The notes under the pieces: model-generated
What the model saw: the letters and a program-made list of their open reading frames with translations, nothing else
What the model was told of the DNA's origin: nothing
Databases searched by the model: none
In this document: positions 1 to 8,449 of the stretch, in pieces
Numbering within the stretch: position 1 is the stretch's first letter
How the letters are laid out: the number at the start of each line of letters is the position of its first letter
Translations under genes and position numbers: made by a program
Source: Streptomyces fragilis
GTDB taxonomy: Bacteria; Actinomycetota; Actinomycetes; Streptomycetales; Streptomycetaceae
DNA: 64,000 nucleotides
NCBI RefSeq assembly: GCF_003112515.1
Contig: NZ_BEVZ01000007.1
Location: 124,001 to 188,000 of the forward strand
Reading direction: 5' to 3'

Positions 1-315
1 CGGGTGGAGCTGGTGGAGCGCCGCGGCGCCCTCGGCCGGTACCGGCTGCTGCCGGAGACGGGGCAGACGCACCAGCTGCGCGTCCACCTGTGCGCGCTCG
101 GGGTGCCGATCCTCTGGGACCCGCTCTACCCCGAGGTGGCGCCGCGGACGGCCCCCGGCGACTTCTCCCGGCCGCTGCAGCTGCTGGCCCGCGAGCTGCG
201 CTTCACCGATCCGGTGACGGGGCTGCGGCACGCGTTCCGCAGCGGGCGCGAGCTGGAGGGCATGCCCCCGCGGCCCGCGCCCCGCGAACGCGTCGGTCAG
301 CCCACCGAGGAGTAG
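1..315 (+). CDS. RluA-family pseudouridine synthase, C-terminal fragment
   Basis: This is the last ~104 codons of a gene that begins before the window. The segment GQTHQLRVHL at about residues 21-30 is the conserved block that follows the catalytic core of RluA/RluD-type pseudouridine synthases, which convert specific uridines in rRNA or tRNA. The catalytic Asp motif would lie upstream and is not visible, so activity cannot be judged. The stop codon TAG (313-315) overlaps the end of the convergent helicase gene by 19 bases. The exact RNA target is unknown. Confidence 0.8.
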   Translation, partial: RVELVERRGALGRYRLLPETGQTHQLRVHLCALGVPILWDPLYPEVAPRTAPGDFSRPLQLLARELRFTDPVTGLRHAFRSGRELEGMPPRPAPRERVGQPTEE

Positions 316-3104
316 GCGACCACGCCGCGCAGCAGCGCGTCGACCGCCTTGCGCGCCGTCCTCGGCACGGTCGATCCCTCGGAGGGGGCCGCCGCGGCGA
401 TCTGGCCGAGCACGTCGATGACCTGCTTGCACCAGCGCACGAAGTCGCCGGCCGGCATCTCCGCCTCCCGCAGCACCTCGTCGAGCCCCTTGCCCGAGGC
501 CCACATGTAGGCCGCCCAGGCGAAGCCCAGGTCCGGCTGGCGCTGGCCCACGCCCTCGGTCTGCCGGATGCGGAAGTCCTCCTCCAGCGCGTCGAGCCTG
601 CCCCAGATGCGGACCGTCTCGTCGAGCGCGGCCTTGGCCTTGCCGGAGGGCACCTTGGGGGCCAGGGCGTCGTCCGCGGCGCGGGACTCGTAGACCAGCG
701 CCGACGCGCAGGCCGCCAGCTCGGCGGGGAGCAACCCCTCCCAGACGCCGGCCCGCAGGCATTCGCTGGAGAGCAGGTCCAGCTCGCCGTAGAGGCGGGC
801 CAGCCGCTTGCCGTGCTCGGTGACCTCGTTGCCGCGCAGGTAGTCCAGCTCGGTCAGCAGGGCGACGATCCGGTCGAAGGTGCGGGCGATGGTGTTGGTC
901 CGGCCCTCGATCCGCCGCTCCAGCTGCGAGGTGTCGCGCAGCAGCCGGTGGTAGCGCTCGGCCCACCGGGCGTGGTCCTCGCGGTCGTCGCAGCCGTGGC
1001 AGGGGTGCGCCCGCAGGGCGGTGCGCAGCCGCTTGATCTCACGGTCGTCGGCGGCCTCGGCGCGGCGCTTGCGGTGCCGCTCGGGCGCGATGTGACCGGC
1101 CTTGGTGCGCAGCGCGGAGGCCAGGTCGCGGCGCGACTGCGGGGAGCGCGCGTTGAACGACCGGGGGATGCGCATCCGGTCCAGCGCCTCCACCGGCACC
1201 GGGAAGTCCATCTCGGCCAGCCGCTTGACCTGGCGCTCGGCGGTCAGCACCAGCGGGCGCGGGCCGTCGTGCCGGTCGAGCCCGCGGTGGCCGCCCGTCC
1301 GCCCCGCGGGCAGGCCCGGGTCGAGGACCAGGGCGAGCCCGGCGTACTTGCCGGTCGGCACGTGGATGATGTCGCCCGGCTTCAGCTTCTCCAGGGAGGC
1401 GGCCGCCTCCGCCCGGCGCACGTGGGCGCCCTGCCGGGCCAGCTCGTTCTCCCGGTCCTTCAGCTCACGGCGCAGCCGGGCGTACTCGTCGAAGTCGCCC
1501 AGGTGGCAGGTCATGGCCTCCTTGTAGCCGGAGAGGCCCTCCTCGTTCTTCTGCACCTGCCGGGAGATCCCGACCACCGACTTGTCGGCCTGGAACTGGG
1601 CGAAGGAGGTCTCCAGCAGCTCGCGCGAGCGGTGCCGGCCGAACTGCTCGACCAGGTTGACGGCCATGTTGTACGACGGCTTGAAGCTGGAGCGCAGCGG
1701 ATAGGTGCGGGTGCCCGCGAGACCGGCCAGGTGCTCGGGGTTCATCCCGCGCTGCCACAGGACCACGGCGTGGCCCTCGACGTCGATGCCGCGGCGGCCG
1801 GCCCGGCCGGTGAGCTGGGTGTACTCGCCGGGGGTGATGTCGGCGTGGGTCTCGCCGTTCCACTTGACCAGCTTCTCCAGCACCACGGAACGGGCGGGCA
1901 TGTTGATGCCGAGCGCCAGCGTCTCGGTGGCGAAGACCGCCTTGACCAGGCCGCGGACGAAGAGCTCCTCGACGACCTCCTTGAAGGTCGGCAGCATGCC
2001 GGCGTGGTGGGCGGCGATGCCGCGCTCGAGGCCCTCCAGCCACTCGTAGTAGCCGAGGACGTGCAGGTCCTCCGCCGGGATGGAGGCGGTGCGTTCCTCG
2101 ACCAGGTCGCGGACCTTCTGGCGGGCCTCCTCGTCGTTGAGCCGCAGCCCGGCGTACAGGCACTGCTGGACGGCGGCCTCGCAGCCGGCCCGGCTGAAGA
2201 TGAAGGTGATCGCGGGGAGCAGGCCCTCGGCGTCCAGGCGCTCGATGACCTCCGCCCGGCTGGGCGTCCAGACGCGGGCGCGTGATCGCCGCTCGCGCTC
2301 CCGGTCGGCCTCGCGCATCATCTTGCCGCGACGGCGCTCCTGGTAGGACGGGCGACTGGCCTCCAGCCGGGCCATCCGGGTCAGGTCCGGGTTGACGGCC
2401 TTGCGGCTGCCCTCGGCCTCCTCGAACAGGTCGTACATCCGGCGGCCGGCCAGCACGTGCTGGAACAGCGGCACGGGGCGGTGCTCGGAGACGATCACCT
2501 GGGTGTCGCCGCGCACGGTGTCCAGCCAGTCGCCGAACTCCTCGGCGTTGGAGACGGTCGCGGACAGGGAGACCAGGGTGACGGACTCCGGGAGGTGGAT
2601 GATCACTTCCTCCCACACCGCGCCGCGGAAGCGGTCGGAGAGGTAGTGCACCTCGTCCATCACCACGTAGCCGAGGCCGAGCAGGGTCTGCGACCCGGCG
2701 TAGAGCATGTTCCGCAGCACCTCGGTGGTCATCACGACCACCGGGGCGTCGGAGTTCACGCTGTTGTCGCCGGTGAGCAGGCCGACCTTGTCGGCGCCGT
2801 AGCGGCGGCACAGGTCGGAGTACTTCTGGTTGGAGAGCGCCTTGATGGGCGTGGTGTAGAAACACTTCTTGCCCTGGCCCAGGGCGAGGTGGACGGCGAA
2901 CTCGCCGACGATCGTCTTGCCGGAGCCGGTGGGGGCCGCGACCAGCACGCCCTTGCCGGCCTCCAGCGCCTTGCACGCCTCTGTCTGGAACGGATCGAGG
3001 CCGAAGTCGTACATCTCGCGGAACGTGCCGAGTGCCGTGGCCTGCTCCGCGGCGCGCCTGCGGGCTGCCGCGTACCGCTCGGCGGGAGAGAGATCCTCTG
3101 TCAT
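297..3104 (-). CDS. helY: DEAD/DEAH-box RNA helicase, Mtr4/Ski2-like (HelY type)
   Basis: A 935-residue superfamily 2 helicase. Walker A (APTGSGKT) is at residues 57-64, the DEVH box at 150-153, and the motif VI block QLTGRAGRRG in the second RecA-like domain; a long C-terminal region follows as in Ski2/Mtr4 proteins. Actinobacterial HelY proteins are presumed RNA helicases acting in RNA turnover. The ATG at 3104 is chosen because it begins MTEDLSPAER just before the helicase fold; the upstream 46 in-frame codons are Arg/Ala/Pro-rich without homology-like character. The gene is transcribed away from the lipid kinase region with its own upstream gap of 165 bases. Family assignment is firm; the RNA substrate is inferred. 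Confidence 0.93.
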   Translation of the reverse strand: MTEDLSPAERYAAARRRAAEQATALGTFREMYDFGLDPFQTEACKALEAGKGVLVAAPTGSGKTIVGEFAVHLALGQGKKCFYTTPIKALSNQKYSDLCRRYGADKVGLLTGDNSVNSDAPVVVMTTEVLRNMLYAGSQTLLGLGYVVMDEVHYLSDRFRGAVWEEVIIHLPESVTLVSLSATVSNAEEFGDWLDTVRGDTQVIVSEHRPVPLFQHVLAGRRMYDLFEEAEGSRKAVNPDLTRMARLEASRPSYQERRRGKMMREADRERERRSRARVWTPSRAEVIERLDAEGLLPAITFIFSRAGCEAAVQQCLYAGLRLNDEEARQKVRDLVEERTASIPAEDLHVLGYYEWLEGLERGIAAHHAGMLPTFKEVVEELFVRGLVKAVFATETLALGINMPARSVVLEKLVKWNGETHADITPGEYTQLTGRAGRRGIDVEGHAVVLWQRGMNPEHLAGLAGTRTYPLRSSFKPSYNMAVNLVEQFGRHRSRELLETSFAQFQADKSVVGISRQVQKNEEGLSGYKEAMTCHLGDFDEYARLRRELKDRENELARQGAHVRRAEAAASLEKLKPGDIIHVPTGKYAGLALVLDPGLPAGRTGGHRGLDRHDGPRPLVLTAERQVKRLAEMDFPVPVEALDRMRIPRSFNARSPQSRRDLASALRTKAGHIAPERHRKRRAEAADDREIKRLRTALRAHPCHGCDDREDHARWAERYHRLLRDTSQLERRIEGRTNTIARTFDRIVALLTELDYLRGNEVTEHGKRLARLYGELDLLSSECLRAGVWEGLLPAELAACASALVYESRAADDALAPKVPSGKAKAALDETVRIWGRLDALEEDFRIRQTEGVGQRQPDLGFAWAAYMWASGKGLDEVLREAEMPAGDFVRWCKQVIDVLGQIAAAAPSEGSTVPRTARKAVDALLRGVVAYSSVG

Positions 3105-3184
3105 CGTACGTTCGAGCGTACCGGGCGCCGCCGACAACGGACGATCTTTTGCGGGGCCCACTCGTCGACCCGTCGGCCGCGGCG

Positions 3185-3212
3185 CGGCAGGCCCGGCCTG
3201 GGCGGCCTGCCG
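3185..3212 (-). terminator. hairpin downstream of the diacylglycerol-kinase-like gene
   Basis: A 9-bp perfect stem (3185-3193 with 3204-3212) and a 10-base loop lie about 58 bases past the stop codon of the lipid kinase gene and before the helicase start. There is no U-tract, which is usual for high-GC actinobacteria. Confidence 0.45.
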
Positions 3213-3269
3213 GCTTCCGGCCCCGGTTCCGGCCCGGCGCACTCCGCGCCGGCCCGGCGGACGCCGCCG

Positions 3270-4163
3270 TCAGGCGGCTCCCGCCACCCGCACCGCGCCG
3301 GGGACGCACTCCGCGGTGATCGGCAGCGGACCGAGCCGCTCCCCGTCGACGTAGGCGGTCAGCCCCGGCGCCATCAGCTCGATCCGCGAGGCGCGGTGGG
3401 TGGTGACGACCGGGTGGTCGACGTGCGTCCCCCGGTAGACGCGGGGGAAGACCTTGAGCAGCGTGGTGCGGCCGCAGGCGCCGACGACGGTGACGTCGAA
3501 GAGCCCGTCGCGCAGGTCGGCGCCCGGGCAGATGCGCATGCCGCCGCCGTAGGAGGAGCCGTTGCCGACGGCGACCAGGGTGGCCTCGACGTCGCGCGTC
3601 CCGCCTCCGTCGAGGGTGAGCCGGTACGGCAGGGGTTTGAAGGCGGCGAGCTCCGCGACGATCGCCAGGTCGTAGCGGAAGCGGCCGACCGGCAGCCTCA
3701 TCCGGTTCCCGCGGTCGTTGACCCGCGAGTCGAAGCCGGTGGCGATCACGGTGCCGAACCAGCGCCCGTTCACCCGGCCCAGGTCGATCGCGGTGAGCCG
3801 GGACTCCTTCAGCGCGCCGGCGATCCGCCGCGCCGCGGCCGCCGGGTCGCGCAGCGGGAGGCCGAGGGCGCCCGCGAAGTCGTTGCCGGTGCCGACCGCC
3901 ACCACCCCGAGGGGGGTGTCGGTGCCGGCCACCGCCTGCAGCGCGAGGTGAACCAGCCCGTCGCCGCCGACGGCGACCAGGGCGCCCGTGCCGCCGGCCA
4001 CCGCCTCGCGGGCCCGGTCAAGCGCGTCGTCGGCGTCGAGGCCGACGATCGTGCGCACGGAGAAGCCCGCGTCCCGGAACGCCGACGCGGCCGGCTGCGC
4101 CGCCTGGGCGCCCCGGCCGCGTCCCGCGGTGGGGTTGACGAAGAGCACTATCTCGCTGGTCAC
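3270..4163 (-). CDS. diacylglycerol/lipid kinase family protein (DagK/YegS-like)
   Basis: 297 residues with the DAGK catalytic domain: an N-terminal FVNPTAGRGRG nucleotide-loop (residues 8-18), the GGDG motif (66-69) and the GTGNDFA segment that marks the ATP-binding site. These enzymes phosphorylate diacylglycerol or related lipids at the membrane. The start is GTG at 4163. There is no ribosome binding site, but TAGGGT lies six bases upstream, so a leaderless mRNA is possible. It lies 41 bases after tatC on the same strand and could also be read from the tat transcript. The natural lipid substrate cannot be told from sequence. Confidence 0.9.
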   Translation of the reverse strand: MTSEIVLFVNPTAGRGRGAQAAQPAASAFRDAGFSVRTIVGLDADDALDRAREAVAGGTGALVAVGGDGLVHLALQAVAGTDTPLGVVAVGTGNDFAGALGLPLRDPAAAARRIAGALKESRLTAIDLGRVNGRWFGTVIATGFDSRVNDRGNRMRLPVGRFRYDLAIVAELAAFKPLPYRLTLDGGGTRDVEATLVAVGNGSSYGGGMRICPGADLRDGLFDVTVVGACGRTTLLKVFPRVYRGTHVDHPVVTTHRASRIELMAPGLTAYVDGERLGPLPITAECVPGAVRVAGAA

Positions 4164-4169
4164 GGCGGC

Positions 4170-4175
4170 ACCCTA
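4170..4175 (-). promoter_or_regulatory. candidate -10 box (TAGGGT) for a leaderless lipid-kinase mRNA
   Basis: TAGGGT on the minus strand sits 6 bases before the GTG start at 4163. That spacing would place transcription initiation at or next to the start codon. No -35 element is obvious. Confidence 0.4.
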
Positions 4176-4204
4176 CGAGGTCCGCGTGGCGGAGGGGAGC
4201 CCGG

Positions 4205-5170
4205 TCAGGTCACGTCGTCGTAACCGTTGATCCCCTCGGGCCTGCCCGTGCGCCCGCCGTCGGCCTGCTCGGGGAGCATCGGCGCCGCGGCGACCGGTTC
4301 CACCGCCTCGACCGGCTCGGGCGTCAGGTCCAGCTCGGAGGCCTCGTCGTCCGCCGGGCCCAGTGCGTCGCGGCGCGTGCGGCGCCGGTCGTTGACCAGG
4401 GCGATGCCGGCAGCGGCGAAGTACAGGACCCAGATGGGGCCGGCCAGCGCCAGCATGGAGAGCGGGTCGGTGCTGGGCGTGGCGATCGCCGCGAAGAGCG
4501 TGATGCCGAGGATCATGCCCCGCCACCAGCCGGCGATCTTCTTGCCGGAGAGCACCCCGCCGAAGTTCAGCATGACCAGCAGGAGCGGCAGCTCGAAGGA
4601 GAGGCCGAACACGATGACCATCCGCATGATCAGCTGCAGGAGGTCGTCGAGCGGCAGCTGGTTGTCGCTACCGATGATCGAGAACTCCAGCATGACCGAG
4701 GCCATCTTGGGCAGCGACCAGTAGGCGAAGTAGCCGCCCATGGTGAACAGCGGGAACCCGGCCGCCACGAAGGCGTAGGCGTACCGCTTCTCGTGGCGGT
4801 GGAGGCCCGGGGCGAGGAAGCCCCAGAGCTGGAACAGCCACACCGGTGCGGCGAGCACCACGCCGGACGTCAGGGCGACCGTGAGGGCGAGCGTGAACGG
4901 GCTCAGCAGGCCGTTCTGCACGATCCTCGCGCACGTCGTCTCGTTGGTGTTCTCCGCGAGCTCCGCGAAGCTGTAGTCGCAGCCGACCGCCTCGAGGACG
5001 GGATCCGTGAAGAACTGGATGACGTCCTTGTAGAAGAAGGCGGCGACGACCGTGGCGACGACGATGGCCAGCAGGGACTTGACGAGCCGGTTGCGCAGCT
5101 CACGCAGGTGCTCCGCGAGGGGCATCCGCCCCTCGGGGTCCCTCTCCTGTTTGCGGGCAGACTTGAGCAA
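4205..5170 (-). CDS. tatC: Sec-independent protein translocase TatC
   Basis: 321 residues with six predicted membrane segments. The TatC signature near the N-terminus (MPLAEHLRELRNRL, residues 16-29) is the region that recognises twin-arginine signal peptides. The start is TTG at 5170 with a GAGG element upstream; an ATG at residue 16 is the alternative but would trim the conserved lead. The C-terminal ~60 residues are hydrophilic and acidic. It lies 53 bases downstream of tatA with a hairpin between them. TatC and TatA together export folded proteins; NamZ at 61.5 kb carries a matching Tat signal. Confidence 0.96.
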   Translation of the reverse strand: MLKSARKQERDPEGRMPLAEHLRELRNRLVKSLLAIVVATVVAAFFYKDVIQFFTDPVLEAVGCDYSFAELAENTNETTCARIVQNGLLSPFTLALTVALTSGVVLAAPVWLFQLWGFLAPGLHRHEKRYAYAFVAAGFPLFTMGGYFAYWSLPKMASVMLEFSIIGSDNQLPLDDLLQLIMRMVIVFGLSFELPLLLVMLNFGGVLSGKKIAGWWRGMILGITLFAAIATPSTDPLSMLALAGPIWVLYFAAAGIALVNDRRRTRRDALGPADDEASELDLTPEPVEAVEPVAAAPMLPEQADGGRTGRPEGINGYDDVT

Positions 5171-5192
5171 CCCACGTCCTCATCTCGTGCGG

Positions 5193-5219
5193 CGGACCGG
5201 AGACTTGGGCTCCGGTCCG
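5193..5219 (-). terminator. hairpin between tatA and tatC
   Basis: A perfect 10-bp stem (5193-5202 with 5210-5219) and a 7-base loop begin about 5 bases after the tatA stop. It is probably a partial terminator or a 3'-end stabiliser. Confidence 0.55.
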
Positions 5220-5223
5220 GACG

Positions 5224-5508
5224 TCAGCGCTTGGTCGTGTCGGTCGGCTCGCTCACCGGACGCGAGCTGGTCACGTCGCCGGGGGCGGCCTGGATGACAC
5301 GCGGCGCCGGCTCCTCGGAGGCGGGCGGACCGGCGGGGGCCGCCTCGTCCTTCTTGCCCTCTTCCTTCATCGCCTTGGCCTCGCTCTTGAGGATGCGGGC
5401 GGACTTGCCCAGGGAGCGCGCCATGTCCGGCAGCTTCTTGGCGCCGAACAGCAGCAGGATGACGACGAGGATCAGAATGATCTCGGTAGGTCCGAGCCGT
5501 CCGAACAT
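5224..5508 (-). CDS. tatA: Sec-independent protein translocase TatA
   Basis: 94 residues: a short N-terminus, one membrane helix (about residues 9-21), the [11 protein letters not shown] hinge that starts the amphipathic helix, then a charged, Lys/Glu/Ala-rich tail. This is the standard TatA layout; the protein oligomerises to form the translocation pathway next to TatC. An ATG start ([10 protein letters not shown]) is clear. It precedes tatC on the same strand. TatB is not seen in this window. Confidence 0.95.
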   Translation of the reverse strand: MFGRLGPTEIILILVVILLLFGAKKLPDMARSLGKSARILKSEAKAMKEEGKKDEAAPAGPPASEEPAPRVIQAAPGDVTSSRPVSEPTDTTKR

Positions 5509-5740
5509 GTCTTTACCTTCTCACCGAGGCCAGTGGGGGTGTGTGGCTGACGGGGCGGACCGGGTCCGGCCTCCGTAAGCGATCGTAACGTCCGGGCATG
5601 AACGACAGGCATCCCACGGACGTACTCCCGGTCACACGAGCCGATGCCTCGTTCCCCGGCCCGCGAAGATGCAGCGTACCTGGCGCCGCCCCCGCTCGAA
5701 CAGGGTCGGTCGGGTGGTCCCGCCGCGTGTGCGGGCCTTC

Positions 5741-5779
5741 GGCGCTCACCGGAACGAAGGCTTCCCACAGGTGAGCGCC
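5741..5779 (-). terminator. hairpin ending the pafB-pafC transcription unit
   Basis: A perfect 10-bp stem (5741-5750 with 5770-5779), extended by an internal GGAA/TTCC pair, starts 8 bases after the stop of the 68-residue membrane protein gene. Confidence 0.65.
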
Positions 5780-5787
5780 CTGACGGC

Positions 5788-5994
5788 TCACAGGCTCCGG
5801 GCCGCCCGGGCGGTGCGCTCGGCGGCCCGCTCGAGGTCGGCCGAGGCCACGGAGATCCGGCGGGCCGAGGCCTCCACCTGCGCCCCCAGCCGCCGGGCCT
5901 CGACGAACACCCGTACGGCCAGCACGCCGAGCACGGCCGTGCCGAGGAAACCGAGGGCGACCGCGAGCATCGCCCAGAACATCGCACCGGACAT
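5788..5994 (-). CDS. small membrane protein, function unknown
   Basis: 68 residues starting MSGAMFWAML. One N-terminal membrane helix (about residues 6-29) is followed by a charged amphipathic helix rich in Ala, Arg and Glu (about 32-66), so it is probably a membrane-anchored cytoplasmic coiled segment. The start ATG is 10 bases after the pafC stop codon, so it is the last gene of the pafB-pafC unit. I recognise no family; the DUF948-like architecture (single helix plus amphipathic tail) is only a resemblance. Confidence 0.75.
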   Translation of the reverse strand: MSGAMFWAMLAVALGFLGTAVLGVLAVRVFVEARRLGAQVEASARRISVASADLERAAERTARAARSL

Positions 5995-6004
5995 GGGCAG
6001 GAGC

Positions 6005-7108
6005 CTACGCGCCCGCCGGGGCGGCGCCCGCACCGGCGGGGTCGGCCGGGGCGGTGGTGCCCTCGGACACGGTGGCGCCGGCCGCGCCCAGCGCCTCCGC
6101 GGCGTCGAACAGGTCCTCGCCGCCGCCCTCGCCGTAGGCGGCCAGCGCCTCGCGGGCGGCCCGCCGGGCGCTCTCCGCCAGCTCCACGGGGGCGACGATC
6201 CGCCCGTCGGGGCCAAGCCGCAGCGCCAGGCGGCGCAGCGACTCGGGGGCGGGGGTGCGGATGGTGATCCGCAGCCCGCCGTCGGGCAGTTCCTCGGCGG
6301 CCTCGTGCGGGTAGTACTCGGCGACCCAGCGGCCGGCCGGGCCCACCTCGACCACGACCTCCGGGTCGTCGGCGGAGGGCTGGACCAGCCCGGCGGACAG
6401 GTCGCGTGGCTCGATCCGCGGCGGCTCGGAGGGCTCGTCGAGGATGCTGATCTCGGCCACCCGGTCCAGCCGGAAGGTGCGGCGCGCCTCGGAGCGGCGG
6501 CACCAGGCCTCGACGTAGGTGTGGCCGACGCTCACCAGGCGGATCGGGTCGATCTCCCGCTCGCTGACCTCGTCGCGGGCGGGCGACCAGTAGCGGATCC
6601 GCAGCCGGCGGCCCTCGGAGATGGCCCGGTCGACGTCGGCGAAGACGCCGCCCTCGGACTCGAAGGTCACCGACAGGCGGGAACTGGCCTCGGCGCTCTC
6701 CCCCGCGGCGGCCTCCACCTTGGCGGTGGCGCGCAGCAGCGCCTGCCGGTCGCCCTCCCGCAGGCCGGGCAGCGTGGCGACGGCACGGGCGGCGACCAGC
6801 AGGGCGGTGGCCTCGTCGGAGGCGAGCCGCAGCGGCTGGGCGGCCTCGGCGCCCAGCGCGGCCGGGTTGTGCCACCAGATGTGCTCGCCGTCGGTGTCGA
6901 TGTCGAGCAGGTCGCCGCCGCGGAAGCTGGTGCCGCACATGGGCAGCAGCTCGAGGTCGGCGATCAGCTCGTCCCCGCTGACGCCGAAGGCGCGGGCCAC
7001 GTCGGCGACCCGGGCGCCGGGGCGCTCGCGCAGGTAGGTGACCAGGGAGAGCATCCGGCGGGTCTGGTCGATGGCGTTGGCGGGGCGGTTCCCCCGGCTG
7101 GTCGTCAT
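6005..7108 (-). CDS. pafC: WYL-domain transcriptional regulator PafC
   Basis: 367 residues: an N-terminal winged-helix region (about 15-75), a WYL domain in the middle (around residues 160-225, with RIRYWSPARDE) and a C-terminal WCX-type domain. In mycobacteria PafB and PafC form a heterodimer that activates the LexA/RecA-independent DNA-damage response; the WYL domain is thought to sense a nucleic-acid ligand. The start ATG overlaps the stop of the preceding 53-codon frame (ATGA). The C-terminal 30 residues are low-complexity Ala/Gly/Pro. It is paired with pafB just upstream. Confidence 0.92.
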   Translation of the reverse strand: MTTSRGNRPANAIDQTRRMLSLVTYLRERPGARVADVARAFGVSGDELIADLELLPMCGTSFRGGDLLDIDTDGEHIWWHNPAALGAEAAQPLRLASDEATALLVAARAVATLPGLREGDRQALLRATAKVEAAAGESAEASSRLSVTFESEGGVFADVDRAISEGRRLRIRYWSPARDEVSEREIDPIRLVSVGHTYVEAWCRRSEARRTFRLDRVAEISILDEPSEPPRIEPRDLSAGLVQPSADDPEVVVEVGPAGRWVAEYYPHEAAEELPDGGLRITIRTPAPESLRRLALRLGPDGRIVAPVELAESARRAAREALAAYGEGGGEDLFDAAEALGAAGATVSEGTTAPADPAGAGAAPAGA

Positions 7109-7266
7109 GCTCGCCTTCCCCTCGTCGATGCGGCCCGCGTCGGTGCCGGCCTTCCCCTCGTCACTGCGGCGCCCGTCAGCGCGGCGCCCAACGTTGCGGC
7201 GCCCATCGTCGCGGCACTCATCGCTGCGGCGCCCGTCGTCACGGCGCTCGTCGTGGTGGCACTCAT
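7105..7266 (-). CDS. 53-codon repetitive frame between pafB and pafC
   Basis: An open frame from ATG 7266 to a TGA that overlaps the pafC start as ATGA. GAGGGG lies about 9 bases before the ATG. The product has five 5-residue units of the form x-x-(G/S)-A-A (residues 10-34) and an Arg/Pro/Thr-rich tail. The frame is the same as pafB: only the pafB TGA and four codons separate them, so readthrough would extend PafB by 57 residues. I know no matching family. It may be a translated coupling leader, an eroded PafB tail, or repeat DNA that happens to be open. Confidence 0.4.
   Translation of the reverse strand: MSATTTSAVTTGAAAMSAATMGAATLGAALTGAAVTRGRPAPTRAASTRGRRA
7165..7239 (-). repeat. five tandem 15-base units in the pafB-pafC gap
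   Basis: Five consecutive degenerate 15-base units with the common core GGCGCCGC (one has AGTGCCGC) lie in phase with the reading frame. A second, unrelated duplication of AGGGGAAGGC occurs at about 7112-7121 and 7148-7157 just before pafC. Confidence 0.7.
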
Positions 7267-7278
7267 CGCCGGCGCCCC

Positions 7279-8232
7279 TCAGCCCTTGGCCACGGCGCGC
7301 AGCCGGTCGATCACGTCGGCCCGCAGCTCGGCCGGCTCCAGGGCCACCACGTCGGGCCCGAACTCGACCAGCAGGGCGTCGAGGCCGCGGCCGTACGGGA
7401 TCTCGACCTCGTCCCAGCCGTCACCGAGCGGGCGGACGGCGGTGGCGCGGGCGCGCAACGGGTAACCGCAGCCGGCCCGGAGGCGGATCAGCGCGGAGCG
7501 CTCGGCGCTCTCCCCCGCCCAGCGGGCCACCGTCTCGCGGACGCGGACCACGTCGGGGACCTCGGCGGTGAACGCGCCGGCGCGGGTGCGGACCTTGCCG
7601 GTGATGCGGGAGAGGCGGAAGACCCGCTCGGCGCCGCGGTCGCGGTCCCAGCCGGCCAGGTACCAGTGGCCGCGCCAGCACTCGAGCGCCCAGGGCTCGA
7701 CCTGGCGGGGCTCGGGGGCGGCGGCGGTGGCCTTGCGGTAGTCGAAGACGACCGGACGGCGGTCGCGGCAGGCCAGCATCAACGGCTCGAAGGCGGCCTC
7801 GTGGACGGGGATGCGCGGCTCGAGGGCGCCGTGGGCGGCGTACGGGTCGACGTCCTCGGGCAGTCCGGCGGCGCGCAGCTTCTGCAGGGCGCCGCTGGCC
7901 GCTCCGGCGAGCCGGGCCTGCTGCCAGACGCTGGCGGCCAGGCCGAGGGCGGCGGCCTCCTCGGCGTCCAGGGTGATGGGCGGCAGCTGGTTGGAGTCGT
8001 GGCGGGCGAGGTAGCCGACCTCGCCGTCGAGGTTCTCGACGGTCTCGATGACCAGTCCGAGCTCCCGGAGGTCGTCCTTGTCCCGCTCGAACATACGGTT
8101 GAACGACTCGTCGGTGGTGGCCTCCATGTAGGCCTCCAGGGACGCGCGCAGTTCACGCTTGCTCAGCGGGCGCCGGGTGCCCAGCAGGCACAGTGCCAGG
8201 TTCATCAGCCGCTCTGCCTTGGCAATCGCCAT
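7279..8232 (-). CDS. pafB: WYL-domain transcriptional regulator PafB
   Basis: 317 residues with the same layout as PafC: an N-terminal winged helix (KAERLMNLALCLLGTRRPLS, residues 5-24), a central WYL domain (PVVFDYRKA, with ALECWRGHWYLAGWDRDRGA) and a C-terminal WCX domain. The known role of the family is as one half of the PafBC DNA-damage activator. ATG start at 8232. It is the first gene of a unit running pafB, a 53-codon frame, pafC and a small membrane protein. The name is historical (proteasome accessory factor); it does not act on Pup. Confidence 0.92.
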   Translation of the reverse strand: MAIAKAERLMNLALCLLGTRRPLSKRELRASLEAYMEATTDESFNRMFERDKDDLRELGLVIETVENLDGEVGYLARHDSNQLPPITLDAEEAAALGLAASVWQQARLAGAASGALQKLRAAGLPEDVDPYAAHGALEPRIPVHEAAFEPLMLACRDRRPVVFDYRKATAAAPEPRQVEPWALECWRGHWYLAGWDRDRGAERVFRLSRITGKVRTRAGAFTAEVPDVVRVRETVARWAGESAERSALIRLRAGCGYPLRARATAVRPLGDGWDEVEIPYGRGLDALLVEFGPDVVALEPAELRADVIDRLRAVAKG

Positions 8233-8426
8233 CGACGACCTACGCCCTCTCCCTCGTCACTTCCGACGGCCGACCGTACCGCTCCGGAGGGCTGGGGGGG
8301 AAATTCCGCAGGCCCTTGGTACGGCATTCCGCGGCCCCCGGTACGGCACGTGGAAAGGCACAGGGTCCGCGCCCGGACGGACACGGACCCTGAGGAGCCC
8401 ACTGCGGTCGTTCCCGATCACGCTCC

Positions 8427-8444
8427 GACCGCCCGGAGGCGGTC
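8427..8444 (-). terminator. short hairpin after the FKBP gene
   Basis: A 7-bp stem (8427-8433 with 8438-8444) and a 4-base loop lie 5 bases after the stop codon of the single-domain FKBP gene. The remaining ~200 bases up to pafB should hold the pafB promoter, but I could not assign it. Confidence 0.4.
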
Positions 8445-8449
8445 GCGGA

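Noticed and set aside
90-2285. Very long antisense open frames opposite the helicase gene, and similar ones elsewhere (for example 25396-29118, 30052-33714, 52229-54976).
   Set aside because: They are shadows of real genes on the other strand, common at this GC content, with repetitive Gly/Arg/Pro/Ala composition and no domain or ribosome binding site.
7279-7281. Selenocysteine or programmed readthrough at the pafB TGA.
   Set aside because: No selenocysteine insertion-like element was seen and PafB has its usual length; a plain stop is the simpler reading, although the frame beyond it is open.
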